Origin: Gimesia fumaroli
Lineage (GTDB): Bacteria; Planctomycetota; Planctomycetia; Planctomycetales; Planctomycetaceae
NCBI RefSeq assembly: GCF_007754425.1
Contig: NZ_CP037452.1
Coordinates: 4,253,164 to 4,317,163, forward strand
DNA: 64,000 nt
Reading direction: 5' to 3'
Shown here: one piece after another, positions 20,332 to 29,607 of the stretch
How the letters are laid out: the number at the start of each line of letters is the position of its first letter
Numbering within the stretch: position 1 is the stretch's first letter
Position numbers and translations under genes: made by a program
The notes under the pieces: generated by a model
Seen by the model: only the letters and a program-made list of their open reading frames with translations
The model's database searches: none
What the model was told of the DNA's origin: nothing

Positions 20332-20700
20332 GTGACCGATCACCCATCTGATGCTTCCGCTGCAAAATCAACGACATCACAGCAGGAAACCAACGGACTA
20401 ACCTTAACACAATTCCAATCTGTCATTCATACAATGTTCTTCGAAAAAGATCAGTCTCGAGGTATTGAAGGCACCTTTATGTGGTTTATGGAAGAAGTTG
20501 GGGAATTGGCTTCAGCACTGCGGGATAACAACGACCGGGAGAATCTGGCTGAAGAATTTGCCGATGTTCTGGCCTGGTTAGCGACAATGGCAAATGTCGC
20601 AGACATCGATCTGGAACAGGCGGTTACCCGAAAATATGTTCAAGGGTGCCCTCGCTGTCATCAAGAGGTCTGTACCTGTGACCTCTCCCGCAAACCATGA
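20332..20700 (+). CDS. MazG-like nucleotide pyrophosphohydrolase with zinc-ribbon-like tail
   Basis: 122-residue single-domain MazG-type NTP pyrophosphohydrolase. The metal-binding pattern is visible as EEVGELASAL and, further on, EEFADVLAWLATMANV (ExxE plus ExxD), on the usual helical bundle. The GTG start at 20332 is chosen because AAGGA lies 6 nt upstream and no ATG fits. The C-terminus carries CPRCHQEVCTC, a CxxC-x4-CxC cluster suggesting a bound zinc, which classic MazG lacks. Housecleaning of aberrant nucleotides is the family role; the true substrate is unknown. Confidence 0.88.
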   Translation: MTDHPSDASAAKSTTSQQETNGLTLTQFQSVIHTMFFEKDQSRGIEGTFMWFMEEVGELASALRDNNDRENLAEEFADVLAWLATMANVADIDLEQAVTRKYVQGCPRCHQEVCTCDLSRKP

Positions 20701-20740
20701 AACGTAAATGCGATTCCTGTCAAGATTTGAGGCATATAGA

Positions 20741-20770
20741 TTGACACTGCTTGATCCCTGAATTTAGACT
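20741..20770 (+). promoter_or_regulatory. Candidate sigma70-type promoter for the ExbBD cluster
   Basis: TTGACA at 20741-20746, an 18-nt spacer, then TAGACT at 20765-20770, about 77 nt upstream of the first gene of the cluster. The -35 is perfect and the -10 is a 4/6 match. Suggestive only. Confidence 0.4.
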
Positions 20771-20846
20771 GGAGTAATGCGGTGGAGCACCAGCTTCATT
20801 CTCCTTTCAGCAATATTCTCTCATCTCAGATTGCTATCGCATCAAT

Positions 20847-22628
20847 ATGAATCATTATTGCGCTGTTCAAACTTTGTTTTCGGCTGGCAAACGTGCTCGT
20901 CTTAGCACGGCACCGTGCCTGATGACACTGATCGTCTTTCTGGCGTTTCAGAGCAACGCTTATTCACAGCCACCCAAAGCAGAAATTGATGTAGCAATCA
21001 AACGTGGCGTTGCCTACCTGAAAGAAAAAAAAGACTACGGCCGCACGGGAATGAACGCCTTCGTTGCTTACACTCTGTTAAAGTCGGGAGAATCACCGGA
21101 ATCTGCTTACATTCAGAGATGCGTAAAAAACATTCTGGCCGACCATCAACAGAAAGACAAGAACGGGGAACCGATTTACAAACCAGGCGGCGATTACAAC
21201 TATTGCGCCGGGGTCCAATTGATGGTTCTTGAAGCACTCAGCCCGGAACTTTACTACGCGGAAATCCGCGCAACGGCGGAGTTTCTGATCAACACACAAC
21301 TCCCGGGGGGCGGTTGGTTTTATCCGCAAGACACTCCTAACAACGGCGATACCAGTATCACTCAATACGCCATCCTGGGGCTCTGGGCAGCAGAGCGTGC
21401 TGGAATGACCATCCCCACAACCGTCTGGGATAAAGCAGCTCGCTGGCATTTATCAACACAGCTACCTACTGGTGCTTTCAGCTATCATCCTGGAGACCGC
21501 GCCGGAAGTGCCCCCAAACACACAATGTCGGTCGCGGGAACGGGCAGTATGTATGTCATTTCGATGCAACTTTACCCCGATGGCAAATTGCGTTCGGGGC
21601 CAGTCACCAAACAAAGTACTCCTTCAAAAAAACGATTTGGTTTTCTGGAGAAAGTTGAACTCACAGAAAAGGAAAAAGGAAAAGACGAAAAAAACCTCTT
21701 TACCAAACCGACAATCAGTTATGCCGCACTTCAGGGGGGAAAAGCAAAAGGCGCCAATTGGGTCGTGAATAACTACAATGTTCGCTCTCCCACAGGCTGG
21801 CCGAACTATTACCTCTATGGAATTGAACGAATTGCTGCACTCGCCAACGTGGAAAAACTGGGGCCTCACGACTGGTACGCCGATGGTGCACGACAACTCT
21901 TAGCAACACAACGGGATGACGGAAGCTGGAAAGGTGTCGGAAATATTCCCGCTTCTACCTGCCTGGCGATCATCTTTCTCTCAAAAGCAACAGTGAAAAC
22001 ACTGGGCCGCAGATACAAACCCGAGCCTGTGGGAGCAGGACTATTGGCAGGCGGCAGAGGTCTCCCCAAGAATCTGGCTGAAGTTCAGATGAGAAACGGG
22101 AAAGTGGAAAGCAAAAAACTCTCCGGCGATTTGAGCGAATTACTCGCGCAACTGGAAAACCCCGCCAATGCCGACCTGGAATCCACTCAGGAAACACTGG
22201 TTGAAACAATCACCTTGGGAGATCGAGAAAAACTGATTCAGCAGAAAGACCGCGTCTTAAAACTCATAGACGCCAGATCTCCCGATGTCCGTCGAACCGC
22301 GATCTGGGCACTATCACGTACAAATGATTTTCGTATGGCTCCTCACCTGATCAGGGCACTCAAAGACCCTGACCTGGGTGTCCGGATCGAAGCCCGAAAC
22401 GGGTTGTGTACTCTCAGTCGGAAAATCCGTGGTCTGGGAATGCCAGAAGACCCGCTAGCGGATGCCCCTCTCAATCTGCCTGAAGCGGAACGGTTGAAAC
22501 TGGTCGAGGCGTGGTCAGATGAAGCAACCAGCCGTTGGCAGAAATGGTACAACAGTATTAAACCCTTCGAAGAAAAATTTGACCTCTATGAAGTTCTGAA
22601 TCAGCTCCCTCAATCAAAAAACAAATAA
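20847..22628 (+). CDS. Exported terpenoid-cyclase-like toroid protein with C-terminal HEAT repeats
   Basis: 593-residue secreted protein, first in the ExbB/ExbD cluster. A signal peptide (about residues 1-40, ending AYSQ) is followed by repeats of the squalene-cyclase/prenyltransferase alpha-alpha toroid type, seen in blocks such as GGGWFYPQDTPNNGDTSITQ and QRDDGSWKG (about 45-400). The end (about 460-560) has HEAT-like helices (RRTAIWALSRTNDFRMAPHL, VRIEARNGLCTL). No catalytic DxDD motif was seen, so a binding or scaffold role fits better than cyclase chemistry. Similar proteins are common in planctomycetes, from memory. Genes downstream are spaced 20-80 nt apart. Confidence 0.75.
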   Translation: MNHYCAVQTLFSAGKRARLSTAPCLMTLIVFLAFQSNAYSQPPKAEIDVAIKRGVAYLKEKKDYGRTGMNAFVAYTLLKSGESPESAYIQRCVKNILADHQQKDKNGEPIYKPGGDYNYCAGVQLMVLEALSPELYYAEIRATAEFLINTQLPGGGWFYPQDTPNNGDTSITQYAILGLWAAERAGMTIPTTVWDKAARWHLSTQLPTGAFSYHPGDRAGSAPKHTMSVAGTGSMYVISMQLYPDGKLRSGPVTKQSTPSKKRFGFLEKVELTEKEKGKDEKNLFTKPTISYAALQGGKAKGANWVVNNYNVRSPTGWPNYYLYGIERIAALANVEKLGPHDWYADGARQLLATQRDDGSWKGVGNIPASTCLAIIFLSKATVKTLGRRYKPEPVGAGLLAGGRGLPKNLAEVQMRNGKVESKKLSGDLSELLAQLENPANADLESTQETLVETITLGDREKLIQQKDRVLKLIDARSPDVRRTAIWALSRTNDFRMAPHLIRALKDPDLGVRIEARNGLCTLSRKIRGLGMPEDPLADAPLNLPEAERLKLVEAWSDEATSRWQKWYNSIKPFEEKFDLYEVLNQLPQSKNK

Positions 22629-22667
22629 GCACACTGAATATGTTCGAAAGCAGGATCGTCTGAAATA

Positions 22668-23567
22668 ATGGCAAAGCCGACTTCACAACCAGATCATCGA
22701 AAGGCACCAGTCATGCGAGTTACGCAGTATGACCAGGTAAGCTCTTCATTGATCGCTGTTGTGATCGCGTTGATTATAGCCGTCTTATGGCTCTCTATTG
22801 TCTGGATTACTAATCGACTGCCTCAAACCGAAAATGAAGTTGCTTTGGAAATGATTGACCTGGCGGGAGGTGCAGAGGATGGCTCGCCCGATGAATCGTT
22901 ACTGGTAGAGTCACCGGAAGATCCTGTTGACGATCCTTCCCAGATCGATACCCCTGAGGAAGAAAATCAGGTGGAAGAAATGCTGGACAGTGTGGTCGAA
23001 CTTTCAGACAAAGCAACACAGCAGGTTCAACAGCAAACACAAACGGACCTGACCAACTCGGGAAAAATGGGAAGTGCCGCCGGCACTGGAAAACGGGCTT
23101 TAGGATTTGGTCCCGGTAAGAAAGGGCTCCCTCGTGAGCAACGCTGGTTCATCAAGTTTTCTGATCGCGGATCTCTGATCGATTATGCGAAACAACTAGA
23201 TTATTTTAAAATTGAGCTGGGAGCCTTACTGAAAAACGGTCAGATGATTTACCTGTCGAATGTCTCATCTGACAAACCCGTCACGAGGACAGCATCTTCC
23301 GGGGCAAATGAAAAACGGCTCTACATGACCTGGCAGGGAGGCCAACGCAGAACCAGTGACCTTAGCCTGTTCAAAAAAGCAGGCCATGACGTCACGGGGG
23401 CCATTTTGTTTCACTTTTACCCCAAAGAAACTGAAAACAAGCTACTTACCAAAGAAAAAGCATATAGAAACAAGAAATTTGATGAAATCCGCCGTACTTA
23501 TTTTACAGTGCGCGGTGATCGTCGAGGATACGATTTCGAAGTGACTCGTCAAACTTATTTTCGATAA
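22668..23567 (+). CDS. Single-pass membrane protein of the ExbBD cluster, unknown function
   Basis: 299 residues: short cytoplasmic head, one transmembrane helix (about 29-50), an acidic Asp/Glu/Pro-rich extracytoplasmic linker, a Gly/Lys patch (TGKRALGFGPGKKGLP) and a folded C-terminal domain of about 140 residues starting near QRWFIKFSDRG. The topology (inside-out anchor, extended acidic/Pro linker, terminal domain) and its place directly before exbB resemble a TonB/TolA-type force transducer, but I see no TonB signature. The role is inferred from context only. Confidence 0.7.
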   Translation: MAKPTSQPDHRKAPVMRVTQYDQVSSSLIAVVIALIIAVLWLSIVWITNRLPQTENEVALEMIDLAGGAEDGSPDESLLVESPEDPVDDPSQIDTPEEENQVEEMLDSVVELSDKATQQVQQQTQTDLTNSGKMGSAAGTGKRALGFGPGKKGLPREQRWFIKFSDRGSLIDYAKQLDYFKIELGALLKNGQMIYLSNVSSDKPVTRTASSGANEKRLYMTWQGGQRRTSDLSLFKKAGHDVTGAILFHFYPKETENKLLTKEKAYRNKKFDEIRRTYFTVRGDRRGYDFEVTRQTYFR

Positions 23568-23587
23568 CGACGCAGAAGCAGGCATCT

Positions 23588-24244
23588 ATGAACTACTCAC
23601 TCGCTCCTATTTTAAACGTTGCCGGAATCGCCATTTATGTTGCCTTGGGGTTAACTGCTTTATATGGCGTTTTTTGTGTAATTCTTCTGGTCAGACAAAT
23701 CTCCCAGAAACGATTCTTAACACAAAATGCCGCCAATGAATTCCTGGATCAGATTCACGAAGATATCGAGAAAAAAGACTATGAATCGATCGTCAATCTT
23801 TGTGATTCCCCCCCCTACTGGAGTAAGGCAGTTCCCCAGTTAATTCTGGTCGCCATGGCCAATATGGAACGCCCGGCGAAAAAACTCAGACAGATGCTCG
23901 CTGAAAAATTTGAGCGGGATATTCTGGCTGACCTCGAATATCGCGTTTCCTGGATCAGCACGATTGTCAAAAGTGCTCCCATGTTGGGTCTGTTAGGTAC
24001 TGTGATCGGGATGATTAACGCGTTTGACAAAATTGGGAACATGCAGGAATCAGGCGGCGATCCAAGTCAACTGGCCGGCGAGATCAGTTTCGCGTTATTC
24101 ACCACAGCCGCAGGCCTGGCGGTGGCCATTCCACTGGTGATGGCTGGTGCTTTAATTCACGTTCGTATTGGAAAACTGCAGGATTCGGTTCAGGAACACA
24201 CGGGAGAATTCCTGGACATCCTCGAAGCGTCACGAAAGTCATGA
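23588..24244 (+). CDS. exbB: MotA/TolQ/ExbB proton channel family protein
   Basis: Inner-membrane proton-channel subunit, 218 residues, with three hydrophobic segments. The family signature is clear: APMLGLLGTVIGMINAF in the second helix and ISFALFTTAAGLAVAIP in the third, including the conserved Thr that lines the proton path. It should assemble as a pentamer around the ExbD proteins encoded just downstream. It lacks the signal peptide and giant periplasmic extension of some family members. Coding starts 20 nt after the previous gene. Confidence 0.95.
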   Translation: MNYSLAPILNVAGIAIYVALGLTALYGVFCVILLVRQISQKRFLTQNAANEFLDQIHEDIEKKDYESIVNLCDSPPYWSKAVPQLILVAMANMERPAKKLRQMLAEKFERDILADLEYRVSWISTIVKSAPMLGLLGTVIGMINAFDKIGNMQESGGDPSQLAGEISFALFTTAAGLAVAIPLVMAGALIHVRIGKLQDSVQEHTGEFLDILEASRKS

Positions 24245-24265
24245 TTCTGGTAAGGGTAATCGAAC

Positions 24266-24742
24266 ATGGCTAAGAAAAAATCATTATTCAACTCAGACGA
24301 CGATGGTTGGAAGAAAAAGTCCACATCAGGTGGAGGTGGAGACGATCTGGATATCACCCCCATGATTGATGTTACATTCCTGTTGCTGATTTTTTTCATG
24401 GTCACCTCAACCATGCAGGCCACACAGGATTCCGACGTCCCGGTCGCCCGCCACGGAGTAGGCGTCGATACCCGCGGGTCATCGCTTGTCCTGGTTCATA
24501 ATGACGGCAATGGATTGAACGGAACGAGCGTTGTGGAGTTCAAAGAAGCGGGCGGTGCTGTCGAAGTCACACTGGAAGAATTGACTGCACGAATCCAAGA
24601 GCGGGTTCAAGGGGGAGTCATGGATGTGATTATCAAAGCAGACCGTGGTGTGCCTCATGGATTCGTCCAGGAGGTGACGAAAGCTGTTACGGAAGTCGAC
24701 GGCGTCAAATTTTATATCGGAATAGAAGAAAAGAAAAAATAA
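24266..24742 (+). CDS. exbD: ExbD/TolR family protein (first of two)
   Basis: 158 residues with a charged, Lys/Gly-rich cytoplasmic N-terminus, one transmembrane helix opened by DDLDITPMIDVTFLLLIFFM (the Asp is the protonated residue of ExbD/TolR), and a periplasmic domain ending VTEVDGVKFYIGIEE. It pairs with ExbB upstream to convert proton flow to motion. The periplasmic part has a Gly-rich insert (around GGAVEVTLEE). Starts 21 nt after exbB. Confidence 0.94.
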   Translation: MAKKKSLFNSDDDGWKKKSTSGGGGDDLDITPMIDVTFLLLIFFMVTSTMQATQDSDVPVARHGVGVDTRGSSLVLVHNDGNGLNGTSVVEFKEAGGAVEVTLEELTARIQERVQGGVMDVIIKADRGVPHGFVQEVTKAVTEVDGVKFYIGIEEKKK

Positions 24743-24819
24743 TTGAAAATCAATCAACATCAGGCAACAACCTCGGGGAACAATTCCCTTCAACAAAGAA
24801 GTGAGATTCTGATTTAGCA

Positions 24820-25851
24820 ATGCCTATCAAATTTTATTGTAATCAATGTGGTCAAAAGCTAAGCGTAGCCAGAAAGAAAGCAGGAAAGTCCGTTTCTTGC
24901 CCTGCCTGCAGCGGCCAGATTACAATTCCATTTGAAAGTCAGTCCCAGCGTCCCCCACAGTCGAAAGAAACACCAGCACCTCCCACAGAAGCAGATTTGA
25001 CTCCCCAGGTCACCGCCCCACTAGATCAGGAGCAAAATCAACTCCTCGACGACCTGGATGATTTAGGCCCACTCGGAGAAAGTTGGGATGAAATCCTGGA
25101 AGCTGACTCGAAAGAGACTGCTGCCGAAGAAACAAAACCGCCCACGGTAGCCAAAAAACAGGAAGAACGGTTTGAGGAACCAGAGGTTGAGAAAGTTGCT
25201 GCGTCTGAAACACGGGAACCTGTTTCAGAAGTCGAGCCCTCACAAGAAAAACAGATTGCCCCTCCGAAGCCCACTCCCTCTGCAAAGAAAAACGATCGCA
25301 AAATAGAGAAAGCCACGCCATCAGTCCCCGTACCGACTTCAGCGCCAAGCGTCGTAGCACCGACTTTTGACGATGAAGAGGAGGATGAAGACGACGATGA
25401 TGATGGGTTTTCAATCCGCTCTGCTGAATCCGATTTTGAAGAGATGGATCTGACCCCGATGGTTGATGTGACATTTCTTCTGTTGATCTTTTTTATGATC
25501 ACTGCTTCCTTCAGCCTGCAAAAGAGCATTCAGGTGCCCCCTCCCAACCCTGATGAAGATGGCGTTTCACAATCACTGCAAACGCTCGATGATTTTCGCG
25601 AAGAATCGATCATCGTTGAGATTGATAATAACAATGGAATTTATGTCGATGACACCAAGCTTGCAAATCCATCTGAAATAGTACAAGCAATACTGGATCG
25701 CCGGGATCAGGACGGAAAACCCAAACGGGAATTAGTGCTCAGCGCACACAAAGCGGCTCGTCACGAAACAGTCGTTGCCGTCGTTGATGCAGCCAACGAA
25801 GTCGGCATGCAGAAAATCAGACTCGCGACTTACCGTGGTCCCGAAGACTGA
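24820..25851 (+). CDS. ExbD/TolR family protein with N-terminal zinc ribbon and long acidic linker
   Basis: 343 residues, about twice the size of a normal ExbD. The N-terminus is a zinc ribbon (CNQCGQKL...CPACSG, residues about 7-32), followed by about 170 residues of Pro/Glu/Lys-rich low-complexity linker that becomes strongly acidic (EEEDEDDDDDG). Then come the ExbD helix (MDLTPMVDVTFLLLIFFM with the conserved Asp) and a periplasmic domain ending GMQKIRLATYRGPED. The zinc ribbon and linker must be cytoplasmic, so this subunit could sense or bind something inside the cell. Second ExbD in the same cluster; a heterodimer with the first is plausible. Confidence 0.92.
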   Translation: MPIKFYCNQCGQKLSVARKKAGKSVSCPACSGQITIPFESQSQRPPQSKETPAPPTEADLTPQVTAPLDQEQNQLLDDLDDLGPLGESWDEILEADSKETAAEETKPPTVAKKQEERFEEPEVEKVAASETREPVSEVEPSQEKQIAPPKPTPSAKKNDRKIEKATPSVPVPTSAPSVVAPTFDDEEEDEDDDDDGFSIRSAESDFEEMDLTPMVDVTFLLLIFFMITASFSLQKSIQVPPPNPDEDGVSQSLQTLDDFREESIIVEIDNNNGIYVDDTKLANPSEIVQAILDRRDQDGKPKRELVLSAHKAARHETVVAVVDAANEVGMQKIRLATYRGPED

Positions 25852-25917
25852 CACCAGATCGGTATCGTACCCCTGCATTAACCGCTTCACGAAATTCTGT
25901 AAAGATAAGTAATTGAA

Positions 25918-28900
25918 ATGGCCAGCTTAGAAATATCATTCTTGTCCGGAAAAACTCAAGTCATTGAGCTCTCCAAACAACAGCCAGTTTCCATCGGCAG
26001 TCATGCATCGAATGATTTACAGATTAAAGATGACGGTGTAGCTTCAATGCAATGCCGGATCAGCTGGAACAAAAAAAGTTATGAGGCATTAGCGGCAACC
26101 AGTGACGGAATTGAAATTAATGGAACCATGTCCGGACGATCGCTCCTGAAAGATGGGGACTTAATCCGCATTGGGGAAGCAGACATTCTGTTCGTTGATG
26201 AAGTTGACCTGCTGGATCTGAATGCGCCCCTGCCTGACGTCACCGGCGACCAGGAAAGTTCCATGTACGATCTGAAACCGGTTAGCCAGGATATGATTCA
26301 GCTAAAACAGAACAAATCTAAGCAGCCGGAAGAAACAGAAGAAGCCAGTTCGAAATCAACTACAAAACCCGCCTCCAAAACAGAATCAAAATCGAAAAAG
26401 AAGAAATCGTCCAAAACAAAAAAAGAGAAGAAACCTCCAGAGCCTGAAGAATTCTCAGAGGATGAACTGATCTCCGACGACGATGATGACCTGGATCTGG
26501 TCTCTGCGGCAGAACTCCTTGTAGAGGTCGAGCCGGACCAGCCAGTGTCAGCCGCACCAAAACCATTTTTATCTCGCTCCAAAGAGCAATCTACTGATGA
26601 ACCAGACGAACCCGAGACTGCAGCTCAACCAGATAAAAGCAGTACGCTCTCACTGAAAGATCGTATTCGGCACCGTTCGTCTCGCAATGCAGTTCGCCCG
26701 GGAGAACGTCAAATTGTTCGATCACCGTTGGTGCTGTCACTCACCGGCGGTGCTGTTCTGCTAACGTTGACAGCACTCACTTTCTGGTTCATTATCGGTC
26801 GTGATACTGCGAAACGTCACTATGACGCCGCCGTCCAGGAAATGGAAGCGGGGAAATATGCTCAGGCAATTCAACTCTTCGAATACTTCCTGGAAAATTA
26901 TAACAAAAGCGATTACTCCGACGAAGCACGTATTTTATTGAGCAAATCCCTCGTGGAAAAAGAGATCTCTGGTTCCACACCGGCCTGGAATGCGGGGCTC
27001 GATGCAACAAACAAGTTCATCAAAAAACACCGCGATGACGCAAACTTCAAAGAACTCTATCCTACGCTTGTAGATTACGGGCAGCGGATTGCCCTCGGTG
27101 CAGTCGAAACAGCCAGCCGCACGAAAGAACGTGAACTGCTAACCGTTTCCAAGAATGCGGAGACCATTCTCACGCGTTATAGCCCGCAGGATGCCCCACC
27201 AACTGAAATGTTAGCCAGAATCAAATCCAGCTACGAAAAAGCAGAAGCAGAGATCTTACGCAAAGAAGTATTCGACGTCGCCGTCAATGAAATTGAAGCA
27301 GCCCTCAAACAAAAGAATACGCTCCAGGCAATTCAGCGTAGGCGCCTGCTTCTGGATCGCTATCCCTACTATAAAAATGATCGCAAGATGGCAACAACGC
27401 TCGCCAAAATCCTCGAAACGGAAAAAAGCCTGATCCAAGTCAATAATAAGCCCGTCACTGCATCAGTCGAAGAATACCCAGATCAATTTCCACAAGCGGT
27501 TACTCTGGCACTTCATACCCGATCTCGATCCAATCAGATTTCCGACGGCCGCAATGTCTTTGCGTTGGCCAACGGTAGTTGCTTTGGTATCGATTCGGTT
27601 ACCGGTGATCCCATCTGGCGACGTCCAATCGGCCAGGATTCCCCCTTTGCCCCCATCACCTTTTCGGGCAAAGAACCTTCTCTGCTACTCTATGATACGC
27701 GTCATCAGGAACTATTAAGCGTCACTCAAAAAGACGGACAACTAGTCTGGCGACAGAAACTACCATCTCCCCCTTCCGGAAAACCTTTGATTCACCAGGG
27801 ATTGATTGTCGTTGCCTGCCGTTCGGGTGATTTATTAAACATGGATTTGCTCAGCGGGAATATCAATTCACAACTCAAATTCGCCCAGCCCCTGGTTGGT
27901 GCTCCCGGTCTGGTCTACGGCGAACAGGCAGTCGCGGTCGCTGGATATGAAGCCGTCGTCTATCTGGTCTCCCTGCGTCCCTTCGAGTGCCAGAAAGTCG
28001 CCTCTCTGGGACATCGCCCCGGAACCGTTCAAATCCCGATCATTTCTATGGGAAAATTACTGCTGGTCTGTGAGAACGACCGCGCTGATTCAGCCCTGTT
28101 GCACGTCCTCGATGGAAATGGCGAAAATGCCACTCTCAACGAATTGGAACAATTTCGGATCAAAGGACATGTGCAAAGCATGCCCGTCCTTCGCGGCAAA
28201 CAATTATTTTTCCCCACCGTTCCTGAGCGTATAACCGCATTCACCGTTACAGACGAGGAAGGCAAACGAAAATTGTCTGAAATCGCCTCATATCAACTTC
28301 AGGATCCGCTTTCCTGCCAGATCTACCTTTCCGCAGGATCGGGCGGTCAACTCTGGATGAGTAGTTCAGCGCTACGAAAATTCACACTGATGAATACCGG
28401 AATCAAAATGGACAAGAAGAAAATTGCCGATGGCCTGGGTTCTCAACCGATGCAATTGATTGGCAATAATCTGTATCTGGCCCGCCGACTGCTTTCTTCT
28501 AACTCAGTCATCTTCACCATCGCTAATCGCGATGAGATGTCCAGCACCTGGAAATCGATTTTAGGCACCGACATTCTGGCAACATACCCTTATGGAGATA
28601 AACAAACCAGTGGCTTACTCTGCCTTACGTCGGATGGAGATATTTTTCGGCTTCGCGATAGCGACTTTGCAGCTGACGCATCCAGTTTCATCGAGAGAAC
28701 GATCACACAATTAAAGCTCCCTGAAGGCCTCACCGCGCCACTGAAAACAACACAGTTTGAAAACGGAAAAATAGCCGTATCCTGTGGTTTACCGGAACCA
28801 ACTCTCTGGATCCTCAATTCATTTGGTCAACTCGAACAAACCATCGAACTGAAAGCCCCATTGTATACGATGCCCATTTTACTGGGAGACGGCATCGCCC

Positions 28901-29607
28901 TTCCGTTCGAGAAAAAAATCGCCGTCTTTCGTAAAGGACGAGGACTCAATACTGTTCAGGAGTTCGTCCTCCCGGAAAACATTGCTGCAGACGCAAAGTG
29001 GAAGCAACTGATCCCAGTTTCCAAAGATCAGTGCATCGCAATCACATCCACCGGCCAAATCATCTCCCTGCAATACCGTACGACCCCCGTTCGGCATCTT
29101 GCTGTACTCTCAATCGCTGACTTAAAACAGCCCATCGACTTTAAAGCAGCAAAAGGCACCAACCTTCTCGCCATCACCGATGCTTCTGGTCAACTGCAAC
29201 TGCTCGACGCAAAAACCACTCAAGTGAAAGCAAAACATCAGCTGCCAACCCCGGCCACCAATGATCTCTGGATCATGAATGATCTTCTGTTTGTCGAATC
29301 CAAACAAAATTTAAGCTGCTTCAGCATGAAAGAGGGTCTGCAAAAATCATGGGATCTCAAACTGCCCGACTCTTCTCTGGCAGGTGCCCCCTCAATGATC
29401 GACAAACAGCTTTTACTCTCGCTCCAGAATGGGACCTTGCTGTCAGTTGATCCGCAATCCGGTCAAATTCACTCCAAAGCCGATGTTCCCTTACCTGCCA
29501 GTGGATCCATTGTGAATCTGGAAAAACTTTTCGTCGTACCAACCGTAGATGGAAGCTTGTATCGAATTGATCAGGTCCTGCAGCAGAAAGGACAAGCATC
29601 ACTATGA
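25918..29607 (+). CDS. FHA domain, transmembrane, PQQ-like beta-propeller protein
   Basis: 1229-residue single-pass protein. FHA domain at residues about 15-95 (phosphothreonine binding; core motifs VSIGSHASNDLQI and NGTMSGRSLLKDGDLIRIG), Lys-rich then acidic linker (about 120-230), transmembrane helix (about 269-290), TPR-like helices (about 295-480) and a C-terminal outside-facing beta-propeller of PQQ/WD type (about 510-1229) with repeats such as ITGDPIWRRPIG. It therefore links a cytoplasmic phospho-signal reader to a large extracytoplasmic platform. It overlaps the next gene by 4 nt (ATGA), so they are translationally coupled. No kinase is in the window. Confidence 0.88.
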   Translation: MASLEISFLSGKTQVIELSKQQPVSIGSHASNDLQIKDDGVASMQCRISWNKKSYEALAATSDGIEINGTMSGRSLLKDGDLIRIGEADILFVDEVDLLDLNAPLPDVTGDQESSMYDLKPVSQDMIQLKQNKSKQPEETEEASSKSTTKPASKTESKSKKKKSSKTKKEKKPPEPEEFSEDELISDDDDDLDLVSAAELLVEVEPDQPVSAAPKPFLSRSKEQSTDEPDEPETAAQPDKSSTLSLKDRIRHRSSRNAVRPGERQIVRSPLVLSLTGGAVLLTLTALTFWFIIGRDTAKRHYDAAVQEMEAGKYAQAIQLFEYFLENYNKSDYSDEARILLSKSLVEKEISGSTPAWNAGLDATNKFIKKHRDDANFKELYPTLVDYGQRIALGAVETASRTKERELLTVSKNAETILTRYSPQDAPPTEMLARIKSSYEKAEAEILRKEVFDVAVNEIEAALKQKNTLQAIQRRRLLLDRYPYYKNDRKMATTLAKILETEKSLIQVNNKPVTASVEEYPDQFPQAVTLALHTRSRSNQISDGRNVFALANGSCFGIDSVTGDPIWRRPIGQDSPFAPITFSGKEPSLLLYDTRHQELLSVTQKDGQLVWRQKLPSPPSGKPLIHQGLIVVACRSGDLLNMDLLSGNINSQLKFAQPLVGAPGLVYGEQAVAVAGYEAVVYLVSLRPFECQKVASLGHRPGTVQIPIISMGKLLLVCENDRADSALLHVLDGNGENATLNELEQFRIKGHVQSMPVLRGKQLFFPTVPERITAFTVTDEEGKRKLSEIASYQLQDPLSCQIYLSAGSGGQLWMSSSALRKFTLMNTGIKMDKKKIADGLGSQPMQLIGNNLYLARRLLSSNSVIFTIANRDEMSSTWKSILGTDILATYPYGDKQTSGLLCLTSDGDIFRLRDSDFAADASSFIERTITQLKLPEGLTAPLKTTQFENGKIAVSCGLPEPTLWILNSFGQLEQTIELKAPLYTMPILLGDGIALPFEKKIAVFRKGRGLNTVQEFVLPENIAADAKWKQLIPVSKDQCIAITSTGQIISLQYRTTPVRHLAVLSIADLKQPIDFKAAKGTNLLAITDASGQLQLLDAKTTQVKAKHQLPTPATNDLWIMNDLLFVESKQNLSCFSMKEGLQKSWDLKLPDSSLAGAPSMIDKQLLLSLQNGTLLSVDPQSGQIHSKADVPLPASGSIVNLEKLFVVPTVDGSLYRIDQVLQQKGQASL

